This document shows, one piece after another, positions 1 through 11,100 of a DNA stretch of 64,000 bases (within the stretch, counting starts at the first letter, position 1; every line of letters starts with the position of its first letter). The notes under the pieces are model-generated. The model worked only from the letters and a program-made list of their open reading frames with translations, was not told where the DNA came from and made no database searches. Both the position numbers and the translations under genes were made by a program. The DNA lies in assembly GCA_030267565.1 (NCBI GenBank), contig BRXU01000019.1:1042501-1106500 (forward strand). Direction: 5' to 3'. The DNA comes from Pleodorina starrii (lineage: Eukaryota; Chlorophyta; Chlorophyceae; Chlamydomonadales; Volvocaceae).

Positions 1-984
1 CAAGGCGCAGTCGGTAACTGCAGTCAGTACCCGCATCTGCCAACCACTCGCACACACGGAACGCCATCAGGGCTGCAGCACGCAGCCACGAGGGGAATCT
101 ATCGCGGGTCCGATCCAAGTACAGGACGAGGCCCCACCCTGCCCCCCCTGGACCCCATGCAGCTCCCGACTAATGAAGCACCATCTGCCGCTCCTGAGCC
201 ACAGTCAGAAACCTGGGAAAGCAGGCCCGCAGGGTAAGTGTCGCGAGGTGTCGCGCGCGGTTGGCTGCGTTCCCACGCGCCCAGCCAATGGAGCTAGGGC
301 GCCACCTCCAGCCCAATCGTGTTGTGCGAATTTCACGCCGTCATCGGCCACTCCAACTCGCATGCCCACCACTACCACCACCACCACCAAACCCTGCTAT
401 CAGGTCTGTAGGCGCGCCTTTTTGTGGGTGACCGAGGCTCATCGCCCATTGGGGGGCCTCACGCATGGCTACAGAATGCCCCTGTGCTTCCCCCCGGGTC
501 CGCTCGTTCCTATCTGGGTGGCTCGTGCTGTCTGGTCTGGTTGGGCTTGCCTTTGCCCTGGTCGCCTCTGCAACAGTGCCCGGCCAGATGGCCCGTTGGC
601 TCTACTCTTCCGTAGCCAGGAGCCCACTGTAACCACCACCACCACCACCACCATAACCACCACACCACCGGCCGCCAGCTGTACCGCCGTCGGCTGCTGC
701 TGTCGCTGCGACTACTGGTCCCCAGCCGCTGCCATGTCCGCCGCCGCCGAGAGCGTCGGCAGAAAGCGGTTGGGTCCCGGGCAGATGAGCTGCGGCTGAG
801 GCTGCGGCTGCCCGGCAGGTGGAGTAGCATCGGCGATGAAGGCGGTGAAGAGCGGGGCTGCCAGCTGGCTGAGCCCGCGCAGCAGAGGTTGGATGCTCTC
901 GATGGCTGCATCGGGGTAGCCCCGGTTGAGCAGCCAGAGGACGAGGGTGGAGGCGCGGGCGGAGGTGGGGGTGCTGGGCAAAGT
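1..984 (-). CDS. Possible partial gene running off the left edge, unidentified
   Basis: Two minus-strand stretches read like protein. The first, about 984 down to a TAG at 712, follows a plausible acceptor (pyrimidine-rich, ending CCCAG) and encodes a helix-like run containing TLVLWLLNRGYPDAAIESI, then QPLLRGLSQLAAPLFTAF, then a Pro/Gln tail. The second, about 157 down to base 1 and open at the edge, encodes GLVLYLDRTRDRFPSWLRA followed by ALMAFRVCEWLADAG. They could be neighbouring exons, with a donor near 714 and an acceptor near 158, but I could not fix the phase. The sequence between them is low complexity. I do not recognise a family. Chance open frames are common at this GC content, so both the gene and the link between the two stretches are uncertain. 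Confidence 0.3.
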
Positions 985-3062
985 AACCGGTAGGCAACTG
1001 CGAAGCGGGGGATCTGATGGCGGCACCGTATCGACCCCGATGAGGCACATTTAGGTACATATGCGGACAGAAGCGGGCAAATGAACAGGCAGGCAGGCAG
1101 GCAGATGAGGAAGCAGGCGAATCACAACAGCGGCTCCGCGGCTCAGCCGCGCAGCGCCCACGGCAGCAGGAAACGGCAGCAGGGACAGCGGAATGCCGAA
1201 GCCGCCAACCGCCGCTGCTGCCCTGCCCCAGTGCGCCACGCGCGCGGAGAGCCCACCACAACACAATTACACAATTAGCAACGGTCAACGGACCTTCCCC
1301 TTCCAACTGAAATCCAACCTCCAATGCCTCGTAGTCGTATCTGCGTCCCCCACAGGAACGTAACTACAAAAAATGTATATGGCATACGGTAGTCGCGGCG
1401 CCCCATGAATTGCCATTCTCCTGTTTAAGATCAAAATCTTGGCTCGCCTCGTCACGTCGTCAGACACATAGCAGCAGCTGCCCAGCCGCACAACTGATTA
1501 TGCAAACGACACGCGTGCCTGGTATAGCGGACATTTAGGACAGCAAAGCAAAGCGGTAGCCGCCACTAAAGAGCCAGTGCGCCTCCTTCCCTGCTGGTTC
1601 GCCCTCGACGGGGGAGGGCCCGCGGCCTGCGCAACCGGTACGCCTGGTGCGCCCTATTCCCCGGGTGAGCACGCCGGGCCGCCACCCAGCGTACTTCGTG
1701 CGAAGCAGGGCACAGGGGCCCGCACGCCCGATCTGCACACCACACCCCACCCGCCCTGTGCCGCGCCACACCTTGCAGTGCACGTGCGCGCCCCCGGAAC
1801 TACAAGCGAACGACATGCACGTTAGGGTACGGTCGATCCCCAAAACACGGGACGAAAGCCGCGAGCCGAAGACGTCGCGGGTGTCCAGCAGATTGCTCAT
1901 ACATGGCCTCAAAGTCGGGTGGATAAATTTACGTCATCACATCCCCTCGCGGCTGGATGAATGGATAAAGGGGGCGGAGCTGCAGCACGGCTACCGGGGC
2001 CGGGAGCCGGAGCAGCACCGGAAGCCCCGCGGCAGGGAGTCTTGGCTACCCTGAATGCACCTCTTTAGTCATAACCCCGCCACGAAAACACTCGACTGCA
2101 GAAGGTTATTCTCACCGCGCCCGCCCGCTGCCACCGCAACATACACTGCAGACTGCGGCGCGCCCGCTCCGCTCCCATGCAATCGCCAAAGGGCTGCGGT
2201 AAGCTCAGCGCCGCTCCAACCAACGGTCCTGTCACTCTCTCACACAGTCATCAGCACCACAACTGATTCTCTGCGAGCCTGGCAGAAGGAAAGACCGCTA
2301 TGTAAATTTGTTGGGTTAGAAGCACCGACCGCGCCCGCAGCCGCCCAAATGCGACCTGCCACCCTACCCGCAAACATCGAAGCCATTTCGCACGCCGAAG
2401 TCCCACCACGCACTTATTGGGCTGGCTAGTGGTAAATTGGTTGGGTGATGCTTTAAGGTCCCGGTCTCGTTCCCGACACCACGAAAAGCCAAATCCTGTA
2501 TCGGCGGAATACCACATACTCGGCAGCGTCCTGCACGCACGGTTACGGGGACGGGGTCCCGGAGCATTCTTGCCAAGGGAAGAAATGCAGCTCGCGGGGA
2601 GATGGGGAGGGGGCATGGGGACAAGGCGGAGCGCCCTGCTTTGGTGGGATCGGGAGGCGGTGCCGTCCGTCCGTCCCTACAGGACGGCTCTGGCTCGCCT
2701 TGTGAACCTCTGCCCCATCACGTGGCCGCCCTTCCTCTCGCATCCCCGCGCCAAGCAAGCCCGCGCCTCTTTCGCGGCCGCTACACTCTCGGCGACCGGA
2801 AGTCCGCCGCAGCTGCAAGCGCTCCCCAAAGCTACGAAGCAAAACCTGGGAAACGGGCTAACGAATCCGTGCACCATGACGCGTGCGCTTCCGCAAGGCA
2901 AGCCCATATGCCATAACGTGGCATTGAAAAACTCAACGCCCGTATTTCTCTCGGGTAGGAACGGGGCCTCGCGATACCCAGGAGGGTGTGCGGTCCCAGG
3001 CGGAATCCGGCCACTGACCACTGACCGCGCTAGGCCCACCATCGACCGCCATGTTGCCGTTC

Positions 3063-3065
<3 letters not shown>

Positions 3066-3099
<34 letters not shown>

Positions 3100-3120
3100 A
3101 CCACCACCACCACCACCACT
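3066..3120. repeat. (GCC)n then (CCA)n microsatellite
   Basis: About eleven GCC units run directly into a CCA tract. Confidence 0.9.
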
Positions 3121-3757
3121 GCCAACAACAACCCATCCCACTCCATCCCTTCTAAAGCGGATCAGGCCGCGCTTGTCCTTGCAGACGCCCTCCCCACACC
3201 CGCAAATCCGGGCCAGCCGACACCGCAACCGCCGCCCGCTTGCCAGCCCGCCAATGCGTAAAGCGGCGCCGCGGAGCGCACGGGCTGCTGCACAGCACGC
3301 CGGAACAAGCTGCTACGGTATGCCTGACATCAAGCCCCACACCCCCTTCTCCTTCGACAGCGCCAAAGAGGTGCACCGCGGCGCGCGCACCGGCGCGCGT
3401 AGCGCCGCGATGGGAAGATCGCCAATATTGCCACGTCACGTCACACTCCATTGCGGTCCACGCCCCGCCTGTGGAAAACGCCGCCAGTCCGCTCCCGCGT
3501 CCGCTCCCGTCCCTTTCAGTCGCCTGCTCACCCCGCCGCCGCACAACCCAACATCCGCACGCACTCCCCCCTCGCATCATGCCTGTAGTTCGTATTCACA
3601 CATGCACACCGACGCTGATGCGTGGAGTTACAAATACATTTTATCGCCAATCAGCGCCCCCCTTTGACACCCCAACCCATGAATGCGCCCCGTTCGGGCA
3701 GAGTGGAACCTCCTCGTCGCTTTCTGCCGCAGAGGCCGCCGACCCCATTAAGAGATA

Positions 3758-3822
3758 GCAACAGCAGCAGCAGCAGCAGCAGCAGCTGCAGCAGCGGTTG
3801 CAGCGGCTGCTGCAGCAGGTCT
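3758..3822. repeat. (AGC)n microsatellite, interrupted
   Basis: An AGC/CAG array with a few interruptions, in non-coding sequence. Confidence 0.85.
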
Positions 3823-4077
3823 CCCCCGCCCTCACAAGCCGCCCACGGCTGTGTACCGGTAATTTGTCGTCACGTGCGAGGCATCACGCTTTGCACGATA
3901 CACCGCCGTGAAGTGTTTTGCAAGCTCAGCCCAAACCCCGACCGGCCCTACGCGTCTTGGACGCCAAGCCAGGCCCGGCCCGGCCTCCCGCGCCCGCTCC
4001 TTCCTCCAGCCATATGCCACGGACCGAAACCCACGTCCATGACCCCTCCAGAAACTTCCTACCCTGCCAAAAGCGCG

Positions 4078-4130
4078 CTACCTCCACCACCACCACAACA
4101 ACAACAACAATTACAACCACAACGACAGCA
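4078..4130. repeat. CCA/CAA triplet tract
   Basis: A CCA tract followed by CAA units. The candidate polyadenylation signal of receptor copy 1 lies inside it. Confidence 0.8.
4111..4115 (-). terminator. Candidate TGTAA polyadenylation signal of receptor copy 1
   Basis: TTACA on plus reads TGTAA on minus. It is the nearest such motif I found downstream of the stop codon at 5487, giving a 3' UTR of about 1.4 kb. TGTAA is the usual volvocine poly(A) signal. The length of the implied UTR keeps confidence low. Confidence 0.3.
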
Positions 4131-5486
4131 ACCACGCCCAGCATGGCGCACCGATACGGGGATAAATACGGGTGGCAACGGCGAGCAAGCACCAGACACA
4201 CTGACCCGCGGGTCGCCGCAAAGAGTAACGGCGCCAGGGGGCAATGGGGCTGGCGTCGCCACATCCGCCGCCGCCGTCGTCGCCATACGGCGATGCGCTG
4301 CCTTTTGGACAGGTCACGACATGATGTTTTTGCCCACCCTTGTAATGAGGGACAGAGCGCATTGGCGCCGGGCAAACAGCCTTCTGCTTTAGTAGGCTAC
4401 CGGTGAAGTCGAGGGCGCGCCGCCTTCCTCGCCTCCCACCGAAGTGCAAGCACAGATACCGCACATGCGGACAGGGCAGGACGAGGGCCAGAACCGCAGG
4501 CCCTGAGGCAGCGACTCGGGCCGGCAGCGGGCTCGGGTAGCCACCGCCGCCTCACGTTGCCTCGCAAACACCTAATGCAACCGAAATGCCGCCCTCGCGG
4601 CTACACCCATCCGTGCCTACGCTTTGAACTTCGCGCCGTCGAATCCACGTATACGTCGAAGCGGGGGCTCCGTGCGCGAGAACACCCCTGGCCACGCCCA
4701 TCCCCGTCCCACACACCCTGGACGGCACCGCCAACGGCAGTTCGGAGCAAGGATGAATCGGACGAGGACGTGCGAGGGCCGAGTCCGCTCACTCTATACC
4801 CACTGTAGCGAGCACCATTACCAATCTCTCGTCGAGATGAGCAGCATTCATTTACGGTATGACCAATTCTTCGATGTCCCACTCCACCGCTCGCTCGCTG
4901 CCTCCCTCATGAATCGCACGCCGGGAAATGCCCTCCATCAAACCCCAATATTCGTCTCTCAACCCTCCACAAATGCAACCGCCAAGCGTGCACGCCGTGC
5001 GACGCGGTGCCACTGCGCGCGGAAACCCTGCCCTGCCACAGCAAACGACAGCCCAGCCCAGCTCGCACAGCCCAGCCCAGCCTTGCGCGTACAAGGGCTA
5101 CAGCATCCACCTCAGCAGCATAGTGCCTTCCCTACAGCAGCACGCCGCCCAGTCATCGCCGCATCGCAAGAGCCTTCAACACCACATCGCTTCCCGCAGG
5201 CGCTTATCCATCCGGGGACGCACCGTGTGTCGGGCCCTGGTCGGCCGGGTCGGTTCTGTGCAAAAGACAAGACGACACCGGTCAGCGCTCAGCGGGGTGG
5301 TTCAGCTCGAGGCATGCGTCAACGCAGCGCAGACGAGGGCAGTCGGCAATGGCGAGGCCGGAGGGGGGATGCCCTGGCACCCTGGCGCAGGCTTCAATCC
5401 CAAGTCCCACGCCCCGAGCCCCTCATCACTGCAGCCGATGCCGACATCCCTGCCCCTGCGCAGCTGCAGCTACCTCCTGATGCTAC

Positions 5487-8182
5487 CTACAGAACCGGCT
5501 TGGCCCGACCACCGACCGAATCGCCCGCCGCGCGGAGGGCTGAGCGGATGGAGGCATCGCCCGGCGGCAGCGGCGGCTTCCAGTCGCCCCGCGGCTTCAT
5601 CGGCGACGACTGCCCGCCGCCACGGGGCTGCACCAGAGTGCAAAGGTAGTGCTGCTGTGTCTTCTTGTCGCCGCCGCCAGTGGCAGTGGCGGCGGCGTCT
5701 TGCAGCTCCGTCGCCCCCGGCGCCGGCCTCTCGCCGCCGCCGGTGGTGCTGCCGCCGGCCGCCGCCAGCGCCGCTGCCCCGACCATGGATCCGGCCGCGG
5801 CGCCCACCGCTGCCGCCGTACTCAGCGAGGGCGGCCTGACGACGGCCCCGGGGCCGGTGCGGCTCGCGGAGGCAGCATGTGGCTTGCGGCGGCCTGCACC
5901 CGCTGCCTGGGTGCCGGTGCCGGCCACGGGGGCCATAGAGATGCCTATCTGGGGCGCAGCCTTGCCCGCCTGGCCGTACACGGCTGCCGTACACAGGACC
6001 TGGCCCCACTTGGCCGCCGCAATCATCTTTGCCAGCTGCTTGGCCATACGGCCGCGGTACAGCAGCCGGCCTGTCGTACGGCAGATCTCCGTACTCACGC
6101 CGCCAAAGTCCACCACGGCCTTGATGCGGGGGCCACGGAACAGCACCTGGCCTCGCGGGTTCATGCCGGAGGCGGTGACGGTGGACGAGGGAGGCGGAGG
6201 GAAGGGATCGCCGTCGCGGCCCGAGGCGCCAGACGTCGCCGGCGGCATCTCCAACCGGGCCGCCGCCGCCGCCGCCACCGCAGCGGGGGACGCTTCCATG
6301 TCCGCCGCCGTCGCCGGCGGCAGCGCGTTGGCCCCTCCCTCCAGCGCGCACCAAGGCCGGGCGCCGGCGCCGTCGTCAGCGCCAGTGCCGAGGGCCGCGG
6401 AGGCAGTCGCGGTGAAGGGCGATGCGTCGTCGCCGGCGTCCGCAGCGGCGGTGGGGGCCTCCACGGGTGCGTCCGCGGGAGTGGCCGCCGGGGCAGTGTT
6501 CGCAGGTGCAGGTGCATCGGCGGCAGACGCCACTGCCCCCGCCGCCGCTGCCGTGGCGTCAGTGCCAGCCGCCAGCATCGCGGCCAGTCGGAGCGTCCCA
6601 CGCGCGGGCGACCGCCGCGCGGGCGACGTCCGGACGTCACCTGCGCCCTCCGCAACCGCTCCGGCCGTTGCCGCAATGCCCTCGACGCGGCCGCTCTCCA
6701 CATCATCCGCCGCCGCGCCGCCGTCCCAGGCATCATCACCCTCCCCTCCCTGCTCCTCGTCGCCCCGCCTCGCTCCTAGCCCCGCCTCCGCCGCCGCCTC
6801 GGCTCCCTCCAAGCCCTCCTGATGCGCCTGGCGCCCCCGCTTCATGAACCCCGCCAGCGTGATGCGCCGCCCGAGGTTCTTGCGGTCGGCCGCCGCTTCC
6901 ACCATCTTCCCCGCCGACCCATGGGTCAGTTCCTCCTCCGCCGGGTCCCGCGGCGGCTGCAGCGGGCTCAGCAGGCTGGGCGCCTGGGTCTCCACATCCT
7001 GTACCAGCTTGCGTGAGCCCGGCCCACGCAGCAGGCTGCGGGACAAGAACAACGCCGTGAAGGAGCCAGCGAAGGCGCCGATGCGGCTGCTACCGCTGGC
7101 TTGCGCCCTGTCTGGCAGAGAGGAGAAGGAGCCGCCGCCGGTGCGGCTGGCCAGTGCTGCCGCAAGAGCCGACGGCCGGCCCGGTTGGTAGGTGAAGGAG
7201 GGTCCGCCGAGGGTACGGCCACTGGCTGCCGCCGTCGCCGCCTGTCGGCCCGTTCGGGAGGAGAAGGAGCCGCCGCCGCCAGCACCGGCGGCCCCCAGGG
7301 CGGTAAGCGCTCGGTTGCTGGGGCGGCTGGGTTGAGAAGTGAACGACACCGCCGTTGGCGTCACCTGGCCGGTCAACGTGCCCTGAGGAGTGCCGTGCGT
7401 CCGCGAGCGGGGCGTCGGCCTGGCGGCTGCTGTTGTGGCGGTGGCGGCGGCGGCCTCAACGACGATCTCACCGCCGCCGCCGGTTTCGGCCCCGGACAGA
7501 ATCGGTGCGGCGCCGTACGTATGGTTCATGAAGGAGGAGCCGAATGTGGTGTCGATGGCGATGGTCTCAAAGGCCTCGTGCTGCAGCAGCTCGGGGGACC
7601 TGGGTAGAAGGGAAGTGAAGGGAGGAGGGTTTTTCAAAGTGCAATACGTTCATGGAACTGGAACTAGCAGGAGGGAAGGGTGCTCGTGGACCCCGACCTG
7701 TCAGAGCGGACAACCGATGAATATCAACGGAGCGCAGCCGAGCGAAGCCGAGCGAAGCCCGAGAAGCTCGATGAGCCCAACGAAGCGCTCCCTGTCCTCC
7801 GCCCTCCCCCGGCCCCCACACTACGCCACCTCGCTCCTCACCACTCCCATGCCATCATGTCCGCCTGCACCGCCAGCGCCCAGGCCACCGCGCGCAGGCA
7901 GTCGGGGAAGGCGACGCTGATGCCCTCGGTGCCTCCCTGCCGCGCCTCGCTGAGGTAGCCTCCCAGCGCCGGCAGCGACTGCAGCAGCAGGGCCTCCAGC
8001 ACCGCTGACACCTCGGCCGCCAGCTCCGGCTCTGAGGCGCGCAGCAGCGCCAGCCCGCTCACGTGGAGCCGCACCAGCGCCACGCAGCCGGCGGGGGCGG
8101 ACAGCACGCCGGGGAGCAGCTGGGACTTGATGCGGAGGGGCTGCTGGAGAGCCAGGCGGGGAGCCAGAGAGGGGGTCACCAC
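5487..8182 (-). other. Copy 1 exons 21-22: degenerate CHD2 with long insertion
   Basis: Exons: 7842-8182 and 5487-7599. Exon 21 encodes CVALVRLHVSGLALLRASE and GISVAFPDCLRAVAWALAVQ, which align with the beginning of CHD1 but lack both metal aspartates. After WSPELL comes about 460 residues of Ala/Gly/Thr/Pro-rich low complexity. The fold resumes at about residue 1812 with FRGPRIKAVVDFGG and RLLYRGRMAKQLAKMIAAAK, then the final strand HYLCTLVQP. A 242-bp intron (7600-7841) splits codon W in WSP. The paralogue has no intron here. Confidence 0.85.
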
Positions 8183-11100
8183 CTGCAGCACGGACGGCGG
8201 GACAGCAGGGATGGAAACGGTGGGAGGTGATGACAGGAGTGTGGAGCTTCTCGCGTCTTCCGCACGTGTCATGCTTTCGGGACGGGTCTTGATGGTAGCA
8301 GAGCTGCGCGCAGCTCCCGACCGCCCACCTCTCCCCATGTCCACTCTCCATCCTGCCCGCTCGCCCCTCGGCCCTCATTCCCCACTCCCTCCCCCTCCCC
8401 CTCGGCCCCGCCCCCACCTGGAACATCTCCACGTCCCTCAGGTCGTCCGCCAGCTTCACCCTGCCCAGGTGCCACACCTCCGTGCCCTCCCCCGCCAGCA
8501 GCGCCGCCACCTCGGGGGAGCCCAGCAGCTTGCTGGCGGAGGTGTCGGACAGAACGACCATGCCGCCCTGAGAGAGGGAGGGAGGGAGGGGGCGGAGTGG
8601 AAGGGCGGGCGGAGGAAGCGAATGGAAAGGCGACATTCGGATCAGGAGCTCGGGGCGGATCGGGTTGGGTGAGATCCCAGGCTAGGGCGGCACGAGCAGG
8701 CTCGAGCTGCCCATGGCAAAGGGCTCATGCCGCTTGGTAGGGCACCGCCCGTGCCTCACCCCAGGCGGCCGCACGACCCCTCGTGCGCACACGTGTCCAT
8801 CCGCGTCCCTCGAAAGGCCCGCCACCAAGAGCCGCTCGCGTCCGCAAACCGCCGCCCTCAGCCCATGCGGCCCGCTCATCTTCGCTCCGCACAACTTCTC
8901 CTGCCCCCACACGTTCCATCATCCATACGCGTACGAACCCGCCACCCCTCAAAATGTCTCCACCCCTCACCCGTGCAAGCTACCAACCGCCCCTTCCCTG
9001 TTCCCTTCCAACTGTGCCCTTCCCCGATGCCCTTCCAAACCCATCCCGGCCACGGTTCCGTGAAGGAACCCACATTCGCCGCGTCCGACACCGCCTTGGC
9101 CATCCGGATGGCTAGGCCGCAGAACATGATGCGCGAGGAGGCGCGGGTGTGGGTCAGCTCGTGGGGTCGGACCCCGGTGAAGAGCCCGATGCGGATGCGC
9201 AGGCCCCTGGGTCGGTCGGGGCGGGGGGTTGAGGGGCGGGCGAGGGGGAAGCCGACAAGGGTGAGGAGAAAGGGGTGTTGGCCGGGCGGCAGGACGAGTG
9301 TTAAACGGAGTGGGCAGTGAGGCTGCGGCGAGCGCTCTGGGCATCCAAAGTAGCGGGATCGGAAAGGGTGAGTAATCGAAAGGGGCTTGCATGCACGCCT
9401 GCCGAGACGAGCCCGTGAACGCGACGCGAGGCCAGCTTACAAGCCCCTGTGCACGGCACGGCCAGCACTGCCCGGACCGGCACGGCATGACGCCACGCGA
9501 CACTCCGCCCCCCCCCCCTTTCCCGCCCCCCCCCCGCTTCCCCCGCACCTGTACACCGTGACGGCTCCCGGTGCGTGGCCCTCCAGCACCTGCCACGCCG
9601 CGGCTGTCTCACTGCCAAATGAACACGTGCCTCTGCCGGTGCCGCCGCTGGTCGCGCCCGCCGTGGTCGTCGACGTCATCGTCGCCGCGCCCGTGGCCGC
9701 TGCCGCCGGCGGCCCCTTCACAGCAGGCGGCGCCGCTGCGACCGCGGCTACCTCGCCCGAGGCCGCCGCGCCCGCCGCCGCGCCTGACCCCTGGGGCCCC
9801 ACCGACACGCCGGCTGTGAGCATGGAACTCCAACCCCCGTTCCCCGGCGCGGACGTGCCCAGCTCAAACTCGGTGGCCATAATCGCCGCCAGCTGCTCAC
9901 TGGCCCCTGGGTCGTCGCCCGACGGCTTGCTCATAAAGGACGGCTGCTGCTGCTTGAACGGCTGCTGCTGCTGCTGCTCTGGCGGGGGCGTCGGCGCGCT
10001 GCTGCTCTTGGCCGCCGGGGAGCCACCCGCCGCGTCATGCAGATGCAAATCCGACGCCAGCTCCGCCGGTGACGCCGCCAGGGACGGCGACGTGTGGCCG
10101 GCGCCGCCGTCGCTGTCAGGCCCAAGCTGCACCGAGTTATGGGCGCACGGCGGCGCCGACAGCGGCGAGGCGCGAGATGCCGTCTGCTGCAGCTGGCTCA
10201 GCAGCAGGCGCTGCTGTGCCGCCGCCATGGGGCCGCTGCCTGAGGGCTTGCGGAACATGCCGGACGGCAGCCTGCCCACGCCGCTGAGGCTGCTCAGGCT
10301 CCCGATGCTGCCCGTGTCTGCGTACTGCTCGGGGATCTCGCTGAGGGAGGCGCCCAGGCCGCCGCCCTGCGACGCCTGGCCCTCCTGCACCTGCGCCAGC
10401 TGCTGCTGCAGCCACGCCGGCGTCTGCTGGCCGCTCGACTGGCGCTGCAGCGACGGCGGCTGCAGGGACCGCGACGACGACTGCAGCGTGCCGCTCCGTG
10501 CCCTGGTCGCGGACGGGCCTGTGGCGGCAGCGGCGGCACCGCCGCCGGCGACGGCGGACAGGGCGGCGGCGACGCCGCTGACGTGGGTGAAGCTGGCGGC
10601 GGCGGAGGGCTGGATCGGCAGGTTGTTGAGGGTGCGGGAGGCGGCTGCCGGGCGGAGGTTGCCGGAGCGGCGGAACAGCGTCTGACCGTCCTTGGTGGCG
10701 GCTCTAAACGCAGGGAGGCAGGGGGGCGGGGGCGCTTGCGGTCTTAAGAGAACGGAAGGGGGGACAGGGGTGTGGATGTGACGTTGTGCTGGCGGCGCGG
10801 ACGGGAGGGACGGCGCGGAGGCGAAGGGCGATAGGGGGGCTGAAGGTGGCAGGGGAACAGGGAGACACAGGGCTGGGTAGGCAGGCACTTCAGGAGGCGA
10901 GGCGCCGTTCAGGCGTAAGCCAAACAGCTTTGAGCGGGAACCGCGCAAAGGGAGGAATCCAATGCGGGAGGATGACGGCAACGCGGGGGCGGAGGCGCCA
11001 ATGGCGTTACGACATACATCCGTGTCGGCACGTTACGACGCAGAATGGTAGATTATTTTTGTCAAGGAAGGCGGCCACGCGCCGCATCGCCCTTCTCCCG

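Larger units (their letters stand above)
1051..4110. other. Low-complexity non-coding stretch downstream of receptor copy 1
   Basis: I see no convincing exon on either strand. Long open frames exist here, for example 2417-3667 on plus, but they translate to Pro/Ala/Arg-rich low-complexity sequence without splice structure or domain motifs. The stretch holds several triplet microsatellites, listed separately. Confidence 0.55.

Noticed and set aside
465..632. 55-codon plus-strand frame with a hydrophobic helix (SGWLVLSGLVGLAFALVASA) and a stop overlapping TGTAA
   Set aside because: It lies between two coding-like minus-strand stretches, has no family signature, and short hydrophobic frames arise by chance here. 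Not strong enough to list as a gene.
2417..3667. 416-codon open frame on plus
   Set aside because: The translation is mostly Arg/Pro/Ala with poly-Ala and poly-Pro from triplet repeats. There are no domains, and stops are rare at this GC content.
5665..6822. Long plus-strand open frame opposite receptor exon 22
   Set aside because: It is the antisense shadow of the minus-strand CHD2 exon; its apparent content mirrors the Ala/Gly-rich insertion.
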